64,000 nucleotides of DNA from Rubrivivax sp. (lineage in GTDB: Bacteria > Pseudomonadota > Gammaproteobacteria > Burkholderiales > Burkholderiaceae_C), in NCBI GenBank assembly GCA_030681795.1, contig JAUXRG010000031.1, positions 1 through 64,000 on the forward strand, read 5' to 3'. Made by a program: the position numbers and the translations under genes. Positions 9,463 through 16,927 of this stretch are shown piece after piece (within the stretch, counting starts at the first letter, position 1; each line of letters starts with the position of its first letter). Below the pieces are notes generated by a model. That model had not been told where the DNA came from, did no database searches, and worked only from the letters and a program-made list of their open reading frames with translations.

Positions 9463-10310
9463 GCCGTGGCGATCTCCAGCTTCATCCAGGCGTCCAGGGT
9501 GGCGCCAGGGGCCAGCGCGCGCAAGCCATGCGCGGCGGGCTCGGCCATGTGCAGCGCGTTGCTCACGTGGCTCACCGGCTCGACGCAGTAGTAGGGTTTG
9601 CTCTCCGGTGTGTAGACCACCAGGTAGGGCAGCGACGAGCTCAGGCGCACCGAGAGCTTCTCGTCGCGCAACTGCGCCGGTCCGTGCCAGCCTTCGAAAC
9701 AGTGATCGAACGCCAGGTGCGCGACATCGCCGTCGATGCCCGACTGCGGCACGCGCCGCGTGGGCAGGCCGCTGGCGTCGCTCTCCCAGCGGTCGGTGAG
9801 TTCGATGTGCACCCGGCTGCGGTGGCGCTTGGGGAAATAGGGGTGCCAGCCCACGCCCACGGGCTGGGGCTGGGCCGCGTGGTTGGTGATGGCCAGGTGC
9901 ACTTCCAGCGCATCGGGCGTGAGCACGAAGCGCTGGCGCAGCTCAAACGCGAAGGGCCAGTGGGTGTCGGGCGCATGGCGGTAGGCGAGCTCGGCCTCGG
10001 CGGGGGCGGCCTGGACGACGCTCCAGGCCCGCTGCCAGGCCACGCCGTGCAGGGAATGCGGGTTGTCGTCGAAATTGGGCGCCGTCGTGTAGTCGTGGCC
10101 AGCCCAGCGGAATCGCCGGTAGCCCAGCCGGCCCGAGTACGGCGCGAGCGGGTAGCAGCCGGCCAGGCGCGCACTGGCCAGATCGCCCGGCTCGGTGCTG
10201 CGCAACACCGGCAATTCACCGTGCCACAACCCGGCAATGGCGCCGCCGAGATCAGGGCGCAGGGCCAGGCGAAGCGCTCCGGCACGAAGTTCAACAGGGG
10301 TCTGGGTCAT
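9459..10310 (-). CDS. Aldose 1-epimerase (galactose mutarotase-like)
   Basis: Beta-sandwich epimerase of 283 residues interconverting sugar anomers. Motifs seen are APYSGRLGYRRFRWAGHDY near residue 60, NPHSLHGVAWQRAW (catalytic-type His) near residue 85, and VGWHPYFPK in the middle (second conserved His), then the C-terminal TPESKPYYCVEPVSHVSNA. All are positioned as in the GalM/YeaD group. It is the first gene of the overlapping mutarotase / SMP-30 / glpD set. Start ATG 10310. Confidence 0.88.
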   Translation of the reverse strand: MTQTPVELRAGALRLALRPDLGGAIAGLWHGELPVLRSTEPGDLASARLAGCYPLAPYSGRLGYRRFRWAGHDYTTAPNFDDNPHSLHGVAWQRAWSVVQAAPAEAELAYRHAPDTHWPFAFELRQRFVLTPDALEVHLAITNHAAQPQPVGVGWHPYFPKRHRSRVHIELTDRWESDASGLPTRRVPQSGIDGDVAHLAFDHCFEGWHGPAQLRDEKLSVRLSSSLPYLVVYTPESKPYYCVEPVSHVSNALHMAEPAAHGLRALAPGATLDAWMKLEIATA

Positions 10311-10384
10311 GGAATCTTGGCTCGGCTGCGCAGTGCCCGATCATGCCGCAAGCCGAGACCTCGCCATTTTGCAGGCGACAGCCG

Positions 10385-10897
10385 CTACCAGCGCGTGCCC
10401 GGTGCGTCGAGCTCGGCCTTCAGGTAGTGGGCGCCGGCGTTGGGGTTGAAGTAGTACGGCGGAATCTCCTCGAAGCCCAGCGAGGTGTACAGACCGCGCG
10501 CGGCTTCCATCTCGTCCAGGGTGTCGAGCAGCACGCACGAATACCCCGCCTGCGTGGCCAGGTCCATGAGCTGCTGAGCCAGCCTGCGACCCAGGCCGAA
10601 ACGGCGGAACGCCGGCGCAACGTACAGGCGCTTCATCTCGCAGGCGTTGGCGTAGTCGACCTCGGGCAGGGCGCGCAGCGCGCCGCAGCCCGCGGGCAGG
10701 CCGTCCACCCGCGCCAGCACCAAGGCGCCGCCCGGTGCGGCGTATTCGCCGGGCAGTCCGGCGAGTTCGGCCGCGAAATTCTGGAAACCGAGGTCGACGC
10801 CCAGCGCGCCGGCGTACTCGCGGAACAGCGTGCGCACCGCCGCGACGTGCCCGGGCGACTCGGCGTGCAGCAGCTCGATCTGCGGGTTGTCGCTCAC
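10385..10897 (-). CDS. GNAT family N-acetyltransferase (GTG start)
   Basis: Acetyl-CoA-dependent acyltransferase of 170 residues with unknown acceptor. The acetyl-CoA site is seen as EMKRLYVAPAFRRFGLGRRLAQQL (motif A, RRFGLGRR loop), followed by LLDTLDEMEAARGLYTSLGFEEI. Start is GTG 10897. It lies 4 bp downstream of the cytochrome b561 gene on the same strand, so it is probably co-transcribed. Substrate cannot be predicted from sequence. Confidence 0.85.
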   Translation of the reverse strand: MSDNPQIELLHAESPGHVAAVRTLFREYAGALGVDLGFQNFAAELAGLPGEYAAPGGALVLARVDGLPAGCGALRALPEVDYANACEMKRLYVAPAFRRFGLGRRLAQQLMDLATQAGYSCVLLDTLDEMEAARGLYTSLGFEEIPPYYFNPNAGAHYLKAELDAPGTRW

Positions 10898-10901
10898 GCA
10901 G

Positions 10902-11585
10902 TCAGCCGTCCTGCAACGCGACCCAGTACGACGCCATCGCGCACAGGGCCACGAGGGCCACCGCCAGCATGCGCTGCCACAGGCCGTCGGCGCTGGGCGG
11001 CGTGCCTGCAGGCAGCGGCTTGTCGCCCAGCAGCATCGGCCTCACCAGGTTGATGCGCTTGCGCATCAGATAGAACACGATGGCCGTGACGTGCAACGCC
11101 ACCATCGCCAGGATGATCCACTGGCCCCAGTTCTTGTGCCAGCCGGTGGCCAGAGACGCGGTGGTGGCGCTGACGAGGCCGTTCAGCGGGCCGACATTGG
11201 CAATCTCGTCATCGGCCACCAGGCCGGTGGCCACCTGCAGGGCGAGCATGCCGAGCAAGCCGAAGACCGAGAAACTGCCCAGCGGGTTGTGGCCCACATC
11301 CAGGTGCTCGCTCGGCCGCGCCTGGCCGCGTAGAAAACGCAGCACCGTGGCCGGCGCGTAGAGGAAGCTCGAAAAGCGCGACCAACGCCCGCCCACCAAA
11401 CCCCACAGCACGCGGAAGGCCAGCAGCGTGAGTACCAGGTAGCCGAGCCTGAAGTGCAAGAGCATGGCATTGCCGCCGATGGAGCCGCTGATCACCGAGC
11501 CGGTGATGGCCAGGGCCAGCAGCCAGTGGAACAGCCGGGTCGGCAGGTCCCAGACACGGATGGCATGAACGGGTGGGTCTTGCAT
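10902..11585 (-). CDS. Cytochrome b561-type membrane protein
   Basis: Inner-membrane di-haem b cytochrome of the bacterial b561 / Ni-hydrogenase b-type group, 227 residues. Four to five membrane helices are visible. Candidate haem ligands are His in RLFHWLLALAI (near residue 19), His in MLLHFRLGYLVL, and His in ALHVTAIVFYLM, with GWHKNWGQW before the last helix. ATG 11585 opens the conserved VWDLPTRLFHW. It is divergent from the cytochrome c' gene, a pairing that suggests electron exchange with it. Confidence 0.85.
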   Translation of the reverse strand: MQDPPVHAIRVWDLPTRLFHWLLALAITGSVISGSIGGNAMLLHFRLGYLVLTLLAFRVLWGLVGGRWSRFSSFLYAPATVLRFLRGQARPSEHLDVGHNPLGSFSVFGLLGMLALQVATGLVADDEIANVGPLNGLVSATTASLATGWHKNWGQWIILAMVALHVTAIVFYLMRKRINLVRPMLLGDKPLPAGTPPSADGLWQRMLAVALVALCAMASYWVALQDG

Positions 11586-11709
11586 CGGAGCGGCCTGGGC
11601 TCGTGACTTGAGGTGGCCGCAACCATACCGCGAGTTGCCGCGCCCGCCATCCCGAAGATGCTGCCCCGGGGCTTTCCCTGAGTCAGGGAATGGCTGGGCG
11701 GCCCGCGGC

Positions 11710-11737
11710 GTACACCCTGCGTACGGGCTCCGTACAC
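11710..11737. promoter_or_regulatory. Operator-like palindrome between divergent cytochrome genes
   Basis: GTACGG-GCT-CCGTAC (11721-11735) is a perfect 6-bp inverted repeat, and GTACAC recurs as a direct repeat at 11710-11715 and 11732-11737. It sits in the 230-bp divergent region between cytochrome b561 and cytochrome c', about 80 bp before the latter's start. Likely a regulator-binding site; the regulator is unknown. Confidence 0.35.
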
Positions 11738-11815
11738 TTCGCGTCCGGCGTGCCACCTTCGGGTTCGCCGCGCAGGTGCCACTTTCCAAAACCCACCCCC
11801 CTGGAGAACCCCCGA

Positions 11816-12271
11816 ATGCAACGCCTTCTTCTCGCTTTCGCCACTGTCGCCGGCCTCGCCACCGCCCTGCCTGCGGCAGCGCAATTCCAGAAACCCGAAG
11901 ACGCGGTCAAATACCGCAAGGCCGGCATGACGATGATCGGCGCCCACTTCGGCCGCATCGGCGCCATGGCGCAGGGCAGGGTGCCGTTCGACGGCGCCGC
12001 GGCTGCCGCCAACGCCGAGATCGTGTCCCATCTCTCCACGCTGCCGTTTGCCGGCTTCGTGGAAGGCACCGCGGGCACCGAGAAGGGCACCCCCAAGGCC
12101 AACGTCTGGACCGAGCGCGCCAAGTTCGACGCTGCGGCCAAGAAGATGCAGGACGAGGTGGCCAAGCTGGCCCTGGCCGCCAAGGCCAACAACCTGGACA
12201 CGCTCAAGACGGCTTTCGGCAGCGCCGCTGGCACCTGCAAGGCCTGCCACGACGATTTCCGCAACCCCTGA
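11816..12271 (+). CDS. Cytochrome c' (class II c-type cytochrome)
   Basis: Periplasmic four-helix c cytochrome of 151 residues with signal peptide (MQRLLLAFATVAGLATALPAA). The single haem site CKACH lies at the very C terminus, the diagnostic arrangement of class II cytochromes c', after FGSAAGT. Family members bind NO/CO or act in electron transfer. ATG 11816 is preceded by GGAGAA and opens the signal peptide; the longer upstream frame is not used. It is divergent from cytochrome b561. Confidence 0.92.
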   Translation: MQRLLLAFATVAGLATALPAAAQFQKPEDAVKYRKAGMTMIGAHFGRIGAMAQGRVPFDGAAAAANAEIVSHLSTLPFAGFVEGTAGTEKGTPKANVWTERAKFDAAAKKMQDEVAKLALAAKANNLDTLKTAFGSAAGTCKACHDDFRNP

Positions 12272-12298
12272 CATGCGCGAGCCTGCGGGCTTGAACCT

Positions 12299-12322
12299 AC
12301 GGGCCCGCTTCGGCGGGCCCGT
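12299..12322 (+). terminator. Terminator-like hairpin after cytochrome c'
   Basis: ACGGGCCCGC and GCGGGCCCGT form a 10-bp perfect stem closed by the stable TTCG tetraloop, 27 bp after the cytochrome c' stop. The downstream run is only GTTGCC, so it lacks a proper U-tract. It also lies downstream of alaX on the other strand. Confidence 0.5.
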
Positions 12323-12344
12323 TGCCTTCCAGCCCCGCTACGCA

Positions 12345-12382
12345 GCCCACCGCCACGCGCCGCGTCATCGCGCTCTTCTTCT
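12345..12382 (-). pseudogene. Detached second copy of the alaX 3' tail
   Basis: On the minus strand these 38 bases encode KKSAMTRRVAVG, matching KKSAMTRRVVLG at the end of the current alaX (12462-12499) 117 bp upstream. By eye 26 of 38 bases agree, and most differences are silent, including a TCA/AGC serine switch. The downstream copy uses almost only G/C-ending codons. It looks like the remains of another alaX 3' end left by recombination or partial duplication. Confidence 0.55.
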
Positions 12383-12424
12383 GGTGAGCGCATCACGTCC
12401 GCTGCGCGGACATGAGCGTTCCCC

Positions 12425-12497
12425 GAAGAAGTCAGCCTCGGCCTACGGCCGGCTCGGCAAAGCCGAGCACGACCCTGCGGGTCATGGCTGACTTCTT
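12425..12497. repeat. Inverted repeat with nested hairpins over the alaX stop
   Basis: GAAGAAGTCAGC (12425-12436) and GCTGACTTCTTC (12486-12497) are perfect 12-bp inverted ends. Inside are GCTCGGC-AAA-GCCGAGC (12452-12468), GACCC-TGC-GGGTC (12471-12483) and GGCC-TAC-GGCC. Another hairpin, GTCCGC-TGC-GCGGAC, lies just outside near 12395. The segment supplies the last codons and stop of alaX. It may be a small structured insertion or a terminator built from the gene end. Confidence 0.45.
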
Positions 12498-13169
12498 CTC
12501 GATCTTGGTGACGACCACGGCGCCGACTTCGGCCGTGCGGGCCACATGCGTGCCGCCGCAGGGCTGGAGGTCCACGCCCTCGATCTCGAGCACGCGGATG
12601 CGCCCCTGGCCGCGCGGTGGCTGCACGCTCATGCTGCGCACCAGGCCGGGGTTGGCGTCGAGTTCGGCCTCGCTGATCCAGCGCTGAAGCACGGCGTGGT
12701 CCTCGGCGACCAGCCGCGCGATGCCGGCGGTGAGCGCCGCCTTGTCCAGCGGCTCGTTCATGTGGAAGTCGAGCCGCGCATAGCCCGCGGTGATCGAGCA
12801 GCCGTCCACCGGGTGCGGCACCAGCGCGCACAGCAGGTGCGTGGCGGTGTGAAAGCGCATGTGGGCGCGGCGCCGCAGCGCATCAATGCACGCCACCACG
12901 CGCGTGCCCGGCACGAAGGCCGAGGCATCGGCGCCGGCCGCCGGGACATGGGCGATCTCGCCCGGCCGCGCCGGGTGCTTGCGCGTATCGGCAATCGCCA
13001 GCAGCGCGCCGCTGGTGGTGGTGAGCGTGCCGGCGTCGCCGGCCTGGCCGCCGCCCTGTGGGTAGAACACCGTGCGGTCGAGCACGATGCCGGCCTCGTC
13101 GGCGCCCAGCACGGTGGCCTCGCAACTCTGCAGCATGGCGTCTTCGCGGAAGAGTTCTTCGGTGCTCAT
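12432..13169 (-). CDS. alaX: Alanyl-tRNA editing protein AlaX
   Basis: Free-standing homologue of the AlaRS editing domain that hydrolyses Ser- or Gly-tRNA(Ala). The 245 residues include VFYPQGGGQAGD, the zinc site HTATH (residues about 106-110) and CGGTH near residue 212, the canonical HxxxH...CxxxH set, then VVTKIEKKSAMTRRV. The tail AEPAVGRG after GFA is non-standard and comes from a structured repeat; a second, diverged copy of the KKSAMTRRV-coding stretch lies downstream. Start ATG 13169. It sits 127 bp after phzF, separated by a hairpin repeat. Confidence 0.9.
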   Translation of the reverse strand: MSTEELFREDAMLQSCEATVLGADEAGIVLDRTVFYPQGGGQAGDAGTLTTTSGALLAIADTRKHPARPGEIAHVPAAGADASAFVPGTRVVACIDALRRRAHMRFHTATHLLCALVPHPVDGCSITAGYARLDFHMNEPLDKAALTAGIARLVAEDHAVLQRWISEAELDANPGLVRSMSVQPPRGQGRIRVLEIEGVDLQPCGGTHVARTAEVGAVVVTKIEKKSAMTRRVVLGFAEPAVGRG

Positions 13170-13213
13170 CAGTCAACCTCCGTGCTGCGCACTGCGGTAT
13201 TCGCCTTGGCGAA

Positions 13214-13263
13214 CTGAGGCCGGACACAGACAGTCCCTGCGGACTGTCTGTGCCTGCCAAAGG
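13214..13263 (+). repeat. Dispersed hairpin repeat, copy C
   Basis: CTGAGGCCG (13214-13222), then a perfect 12-bp stem CACAGACAGTCC / GGACTGTCTGTG around a CTGC loop (13225-13252), then GCCAAAGG (13256-13263). The flanks and loop match copies near 37790 and 58748, while the stem sequence is unrelated. It lies between phzF and alaX. Confidence 0.6.
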
Positions 13264-13296
13264 CCATCGGCCTCTGGTCGATGGCGGCCCGGCGGC

Positions 13297-14130
13297 TCAT
13301 AGCGTGACCGTCCCTTCGATGCAGCCCGCCACGTCGCCGCCGATCCACACCGCGTCGCCTTCGCGCTGCACATGCACGCGCCCGGCGCGGCCCAGCGCCG
13401 CGCCCTGCGCGGCCACGTAGGCCGGCGGCGCCAGGCCGGCGCCGGTGAGCCACTGCGCCAGGCCGGCGTTGAGGCTGCCGGTGACCGGGTCTTCGGGCAC
13501 GCCCATGGCGGGCACGAAGGCGCGCACTTCGAACTGCGTGTCCTGCCCCGGCGGCTGCGCACCGATGAGGCCGAGCTTGAGCTCGCCCAGGCGCTTCCAG
13601 TCAGGCTGCACCGCCAGCACCTGCGCGGCGCTGCGCAACATCACCGCGCACCAGCCCGGGCCGTTGTCCACCCACTGGTGCTGCAGCACATCCTCGCGCG
13701 CCACGCCCAGCGCGGTGGCGATGCGCTGCACCAGCGGCTCGTCCAGCGGCCCGGTGCGGCGCAGCGGCGGCGCGGCAAAGGCCAGCCGAGTGCCCCCACG
13801 GCGGATGTGCACCAGGCCCACGCCGCACTCCTGCACCACCCCGCCTTCCTCGCGTGGCACGCCGCCGGCGGCCAGCCAGGCATGGCAGCTGCCCAGCGTG
13901 GGGTGGCCGGCAAACGGCAGCTCGCCCCCCGGCGTGAAGATGCGCACGCGGTAGTCCGCCGCCGGGTCGGTGGGTGGGAGCAGGAAGGTGGTCTCCGAGA
14001 GGTTCGTCCAGCGCGCGAAGGCGGCCAGGGTGTCGTCGCCCAGCCCCTGCGCGTCGTGCACCACGGCCAGCGGGTTGCCCTTGAGCGGCACGGCGCTGAA
14101 GACATCGAGCTGGTGAAACCTTCTTTTCAT
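13297..14130 (-). CDS. PhzF family isomerase
   Basis: Diaminopimelate-epimerase-fold enzyme of 277 residues. It opens RRFHQLDVFSAVPLKGNPLAVV (family signature DVF...GNPLAVV), with the catalytic Glu in NLSETTFLLPP, then LPFAGHPTLGSCHAW and the C-terminal EDPVTGSLNAGLAQWL. Beyond phenazine synthesis most members have unknown substrates; no other phenazine genes are present, so that pathway should not be assumed. Start ATG 14130 overlaps the aminotransferase stop by ATGA. It is the last gene of a five-gene amino-acid cassette. Confidence 0.9.
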   Translation of the reverse strand: MKRRFHQLDVFSAVPLKGNPLAVVHDAQGLGDDTLAAFARWTNLSETTFLLPPTDPAADYRVRIFTPGGELPFAGHPTLGSCHAWLAAGGVPREEGGVVQECGVGLVHIRRGGTRLAFAAPPLRRTGPLDEPLVQRIATALGVAREDVLQHQWVDNGPGWCAVMLRSAAQVLAVQPDWKRLGELKLGLIGAQPPGQDTQFEVRAFVPAMGVPEDPVTGSLNAGLAQWLTGAGLAPPAYVAAQGAALGRAGRVHVQREGDAVWIGGDVAGCIEGTVTL

Positions 14131-15314
14131 GCCGTGGCTCCTGAAGCGGCCAGCACGCCGGCCAGCGCCGCCACGCCGGCGTCGATCTGCTCGGGCGAGG
14201 AGGTCACAAAACTCAGCCGCAGGGTATTGGCGTGCCCGCCCTGCGGGAAGAACGCCGTGCCCGGCACATAGGCCATGCCTGCGGCCACTGCACGCGGCAA
14301 CAGCGCCGTGGCGTCGAGGTGCGCGGGCAACTCGACCCAGAAGAACATGCCGCCCGACGGTGCCACCCAGCGGCAACCCTCCGGCAAGTGCCTTTGCAGC
14401 GCGTCGCGCATGGCGTCGCGCTGCGTTTTGTAGCGCGCGCGAATGGTGGGCACATGCTCGCGCAGAAAGCCGTTTTTGATGACCTCGTGCACCACGCGCT
14501 GGTTGAAGCCCGGCGTGTGCAGGTCGGCCGCCTGTTTCGCCTGCAACAGCTTGGGCATCAGCGCCTGCGGCGCGATCAGGTAGCCCAGGCGCAGCCCCGG
14601 GGCGAGCACCTTGGAAAAGGAACCCAGGTAGACCGCGTCGTCGCCGGCCGTCGCTGCCAGCGGCGGCGGCGGTGGCTGGTCGAACCAGAGGTCACCGTAG
14701 GGGTTGTCCTCGACGATGGGCAGGCCGATTTCACGCGCCTGGGCCACCAGTGCGAGGCGCCGCGCCGCCGACAGACAGCGCCCGCTCGGGTTCTGGAAGT
14801 TGGGCAACAGGTAGACGAAGCGTGCGCGGTTTGACCCGGTGCAGGCGGCGTCCAGCGCCTGCGGCAGGGGCCCCTCGTCGTCACCTTCGATGGCCAGGAA
14901 CTCGGGCTCGTAGGGCGCGAAGGCCTGCAGGGCGCCCAGGTAGGTGGGCGACTCCACGGCCACCGTGCTGCCGGGGTCGATGAGCACCTTGCCCACCAGG
15001 TCCAGCCCCTGCTGCGAGCCGGTGGTGATGAGCACCTGCGCGGCGTCGGCCTTCAGGCCCTGCGCGGTCATCTCGGCGGCGATCCACTCGCGCAGCGGGG
15101 CGAAGCCTTCGCTGGCGGCGTATTGCAGGGCTTCGCGCGGCGTGTCGCGCAGCACGCGCGCCGTGGCCTCCTGCATGGCGGCCACCGGGAAGGTATCGGC
15201 CGAGGGCAGGCCTCCGGCCAGCGAGACGATGCCGGTCTGCTCGGTGAGCTTGAGGATCTCGCGGATCGTCGACGGGTTGAGCCTTTCGGCGCGGCGCGCC
15301 ATCTGCCAGTTCAT
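14127..15314 (-). CDS. PLP-dependent aminotransferase, class I (LysN/2-aminoadipate type)
   Basis: Fold-type I aminotransferase of 395 residues. It shows the subgroup N terminus GIVSLAGGLPSADTFP, YAASEGFAPLREWIA, the Asp that binds the pyridine ring in IVEDNPYGDLWF, the Schiff-base lysine in YLGSFSKVLAPGLRLGY and the substrate-binding Arg in TLRLSF. This layout is shared by 2-aminoadipate, aromatic and valine-type transaminases. Start ATG 15314 overlaps the racemase stop by ATGA; the stop overlaps phzF by ATGA. Substrate not decided. Confidence 0.9.
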   Translation of the reverse strand: MNWQMARRAERLNPSTIREILKLTEQTGIVSLAGGLPSADTFPVAAMQEATARVLRDTPREALQYAASEGFAPLREWIAAEMTAQGLKADAAQVLITTGSQQGLDLVGKVLIDPGSTVAVESPTYLGALQAFAPYEPEFLAIEGDDEGPLPQALDAACTGSNRARFVYLLPNFQNPSGRCLSAARRLALVAQAREIGLPIVEDNPYGDLWFDQPPPPPLAATAGDDAVYLGSFSKVLAPGLRLGYLIAPQALMPKLLQAKQAADLHTPGFNQRVVHEVIKNGFLREHVPTIRARYKTQRDAMRDALQRHLPEGCRWVAPSGGMFFWVELPAHLDATALLPRAVAAGMAYVPGTAFFPQGGHANTLRLSFVTSSPEQIDAGVAALAGVLAASGATA

Positions 15315-16030
15315 GCGGTGTGTCCTTGTGTGTCGGTCGAAAGCATCCAGTCCACCGCGGCGGCAGCATGCAGCACGGTGGTGTCGAACACCGGCAGCGG
15401 GCTGCAGCTCTCGTCGATGAGCAGGCCGATCTCGGTGCAGCCCAGGATCACGGCCTGCGCGCCCTGCGCGCGCTGCCGCGCTATGAGCGCCACCACCGCG
15501 GCGCGCGAGGCCTCGCTCACCACGCCGCGGCACAGCTCCTCGTAGATCACGCGGTGCATCAGGGCGCGGTCATCGGGCGCGGGCACGGCGACGGTCAGAT
15601 CGAAATGCTGCTGCAGGCGCGCTCGCACGATGCTGTCGTCTTCCATCGTGAAGCGCGTGCCCAGCAGCGCGGCGCGCTGGATGCCCGCGGCGCGCAGCGC
15701 GGTGCCGGTGGCGTCGGCAATATGCAGCAGCGGCAGGCCCGAGGCGGCCTCGATGGCCGGCGCCACCTTGTGCATGGTATTGGTGGCCAGCACCAGCGCC
15801 TGCGCGCCGGCCTGGCGCAGGCCCAGCGCGGCTTGGCCGAGCAGAGCCGCGGCGCCATCCCAATCCCCGGCCGCTTGCTGCGCGGCCAGCGGCGCGAAGT
15901 CCAAGCTGTGCAGCAGCAGCGGCGCGCTGTGCAGGCCTCCCAGGCGCTGCGCCACGCCCTGGTTGAGCAGGCGGTAGTAGACCGCGGTCGACTCCCAACT
16001 CATGCCGCCCAGCAGCCCGAGCATGCGCAT
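15311..16030 (-). CDS. Aspartate/glutamate racemase family protein (YgeA type)
   Basis: PLP-independent amino-acid racemase of 239 residues. MLGLLGGMSWESTAVYYRLLN and the first active-site loop ATNTMHK, then GCTEIGLL near residue 195, match the E. coli YgeA layout. The first catalytic position is Thr (TNT) and the second is Cys (GCTE), instead of the usual Cys/Cys pair; YgeA-like racemases are known to work with Thr/Cys. ATG 16030 is used; the longer upstream frame overlaps the EamA gene. The ATG shares its first base with the EamA stop (TGATG). Confidence 0.88.
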   Translation of the reverse strand: MRMLGLLGGMSWESTAVYYRLLNQGVAQRLGGLHSAPLLLHSLDFAPLAAQQAAGDWDGAAALLGQAALGLRQAGAQALVLATNTMHKVAPAIEAASGLPLLHIADATGTALRAAGIQRAALLGTRFTMEDDSIVRARLQQHFDLTVAVPAPDDRALMHRVIYEELCRGVVSEASRAAVVALIARQRAQGAQAVILGCTEIGLLIDESCSPLPVFDTTVLHAAAAVDWMLSTDTQGHTA

Positions 16031-16914
16031 CACACCCTCCTTTGCACCGGCATGCGCCGGCCGATGAAGACCACCGCGATCACCGCCAGCGAGAAGACCA
16101 CTGTCAGCGGCTGCAGCTTCTCGCCCAGCACCGGCACCGCGAAGAGCAGCGCCAGGAAGGGTTGCAGCAGCTGCACCTGGCTCACGCGCACCACGCCCCC
16201 CAGCGCCAGGCCGCGGTACCAGGCGAAGAAACCCAGCCACATCGAAAATACCGAGACATAGCCGAACCCGAGCCAGGCCGACGCGCGCGCCGGCGCCTGC
16301 GGCCACAGCCACAGGGCCGCTGGCAGGGTGAAGGGCAGCGAGCCCACCAGCACCCAGCAGATCACTCGCTTGGCGGGCATTTCCACCGAGACCTGCGCGC
16401 CCGCGACGTAGCCCACCGAGGTGGACAGCACCGCCAGCAGCAGCAGCCCGTCGGCCGGCGACAAGCGCCCGCTGCCCTGCCAGGCCGCGAAGCCCAGCAC
16501 CAGGGCGCAGCCGAGCACCGCGCAAGCCCAGAAGCCCGCCGAGGGCCGCTGGCGCAGCACCAGCGCGGCCACCACCGCGGTGCCCAGGGGCATGACCCCG
16601 GTGACGACGGCGGCGTGCATGGCGTCCACCTGGCGCAGCGCCAGCGCCAGGAAGAGCGGGAAGCCCACCACCGTGCCCAGCGCGCTGACGGCCAGCGCCG
16701 GCCAGTGCCGCCGCGCCGGCACGCCGGCGCGCACGGCCAGCAGGTACAGCGCACTGAGCAGCCCGGCCACGGCCGCACGCCCGGCCGTGACGAAGGCGGG
16801 CGGCAACTGCGGGTCGGCCATGTCGCCGACGGCCAGCCGCGTCATGGGCAGCGTCATCGCGAAGATGACCACGCCCAGCGTCCCGAGGGCAAAGCCGCGC
16901 GTGCTGTCGCTCAC
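16030..16914 (-). CDS. EamA/DMT family transporter (GTG start)
   Basis: Ten-helix drug/metabolite transporter of 294 residues made of two five-helix EamA repeats (about 5-140 and 150-285). It includes VIFAMTLPMTRLAV in helix 1 and LQPFLALLFAVPVLGEKL in the last repeat, a typical EamA loop. Members commonly export amino acids or metabolites. Start GTG 16914. It overlaps the racemase start by one base and follows LysE by 13 bp, so export of an amino acid handled by this cassette is a fair inference. Confidence 0.85.
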   Translation of the reverse strand: MSDSTRGFALGTLGVVIFAMTLPMTRLAVGDMADPQLPPAFVTAGRAAVAGLLSALYLLAVRAGVPARRHWPALAVSALGTVVGFPLFLALALRQVDAMHAAVVTGVMPLGTAVVAALVLRQRPSAGFWACAVLGCALVLGFAAWQGSGRLSPADGLLLLAVLSTSVGYVAGAQVSVEMPAKRVICWVLVGSLPFTLPAALWLWPQAPARASAWLGFGYVSVFSMWLGFFAWYRGLALGGVVRVSQVQLLQPFLALLFAVPVLGEKLQPLTVVFSLAVIAVVFIGRRMPVQRRV

Positions 16915-16927
16915 CGCCGCGCCCCGC

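Noticed and set aside
13297..14130. Phenazine biosynthesis locus
   Set aside because: Only a PhzF-family gene is present. No phzA, B, D, E or G neighbours exist, and most PhzF proteins are not in phenazine pathways.
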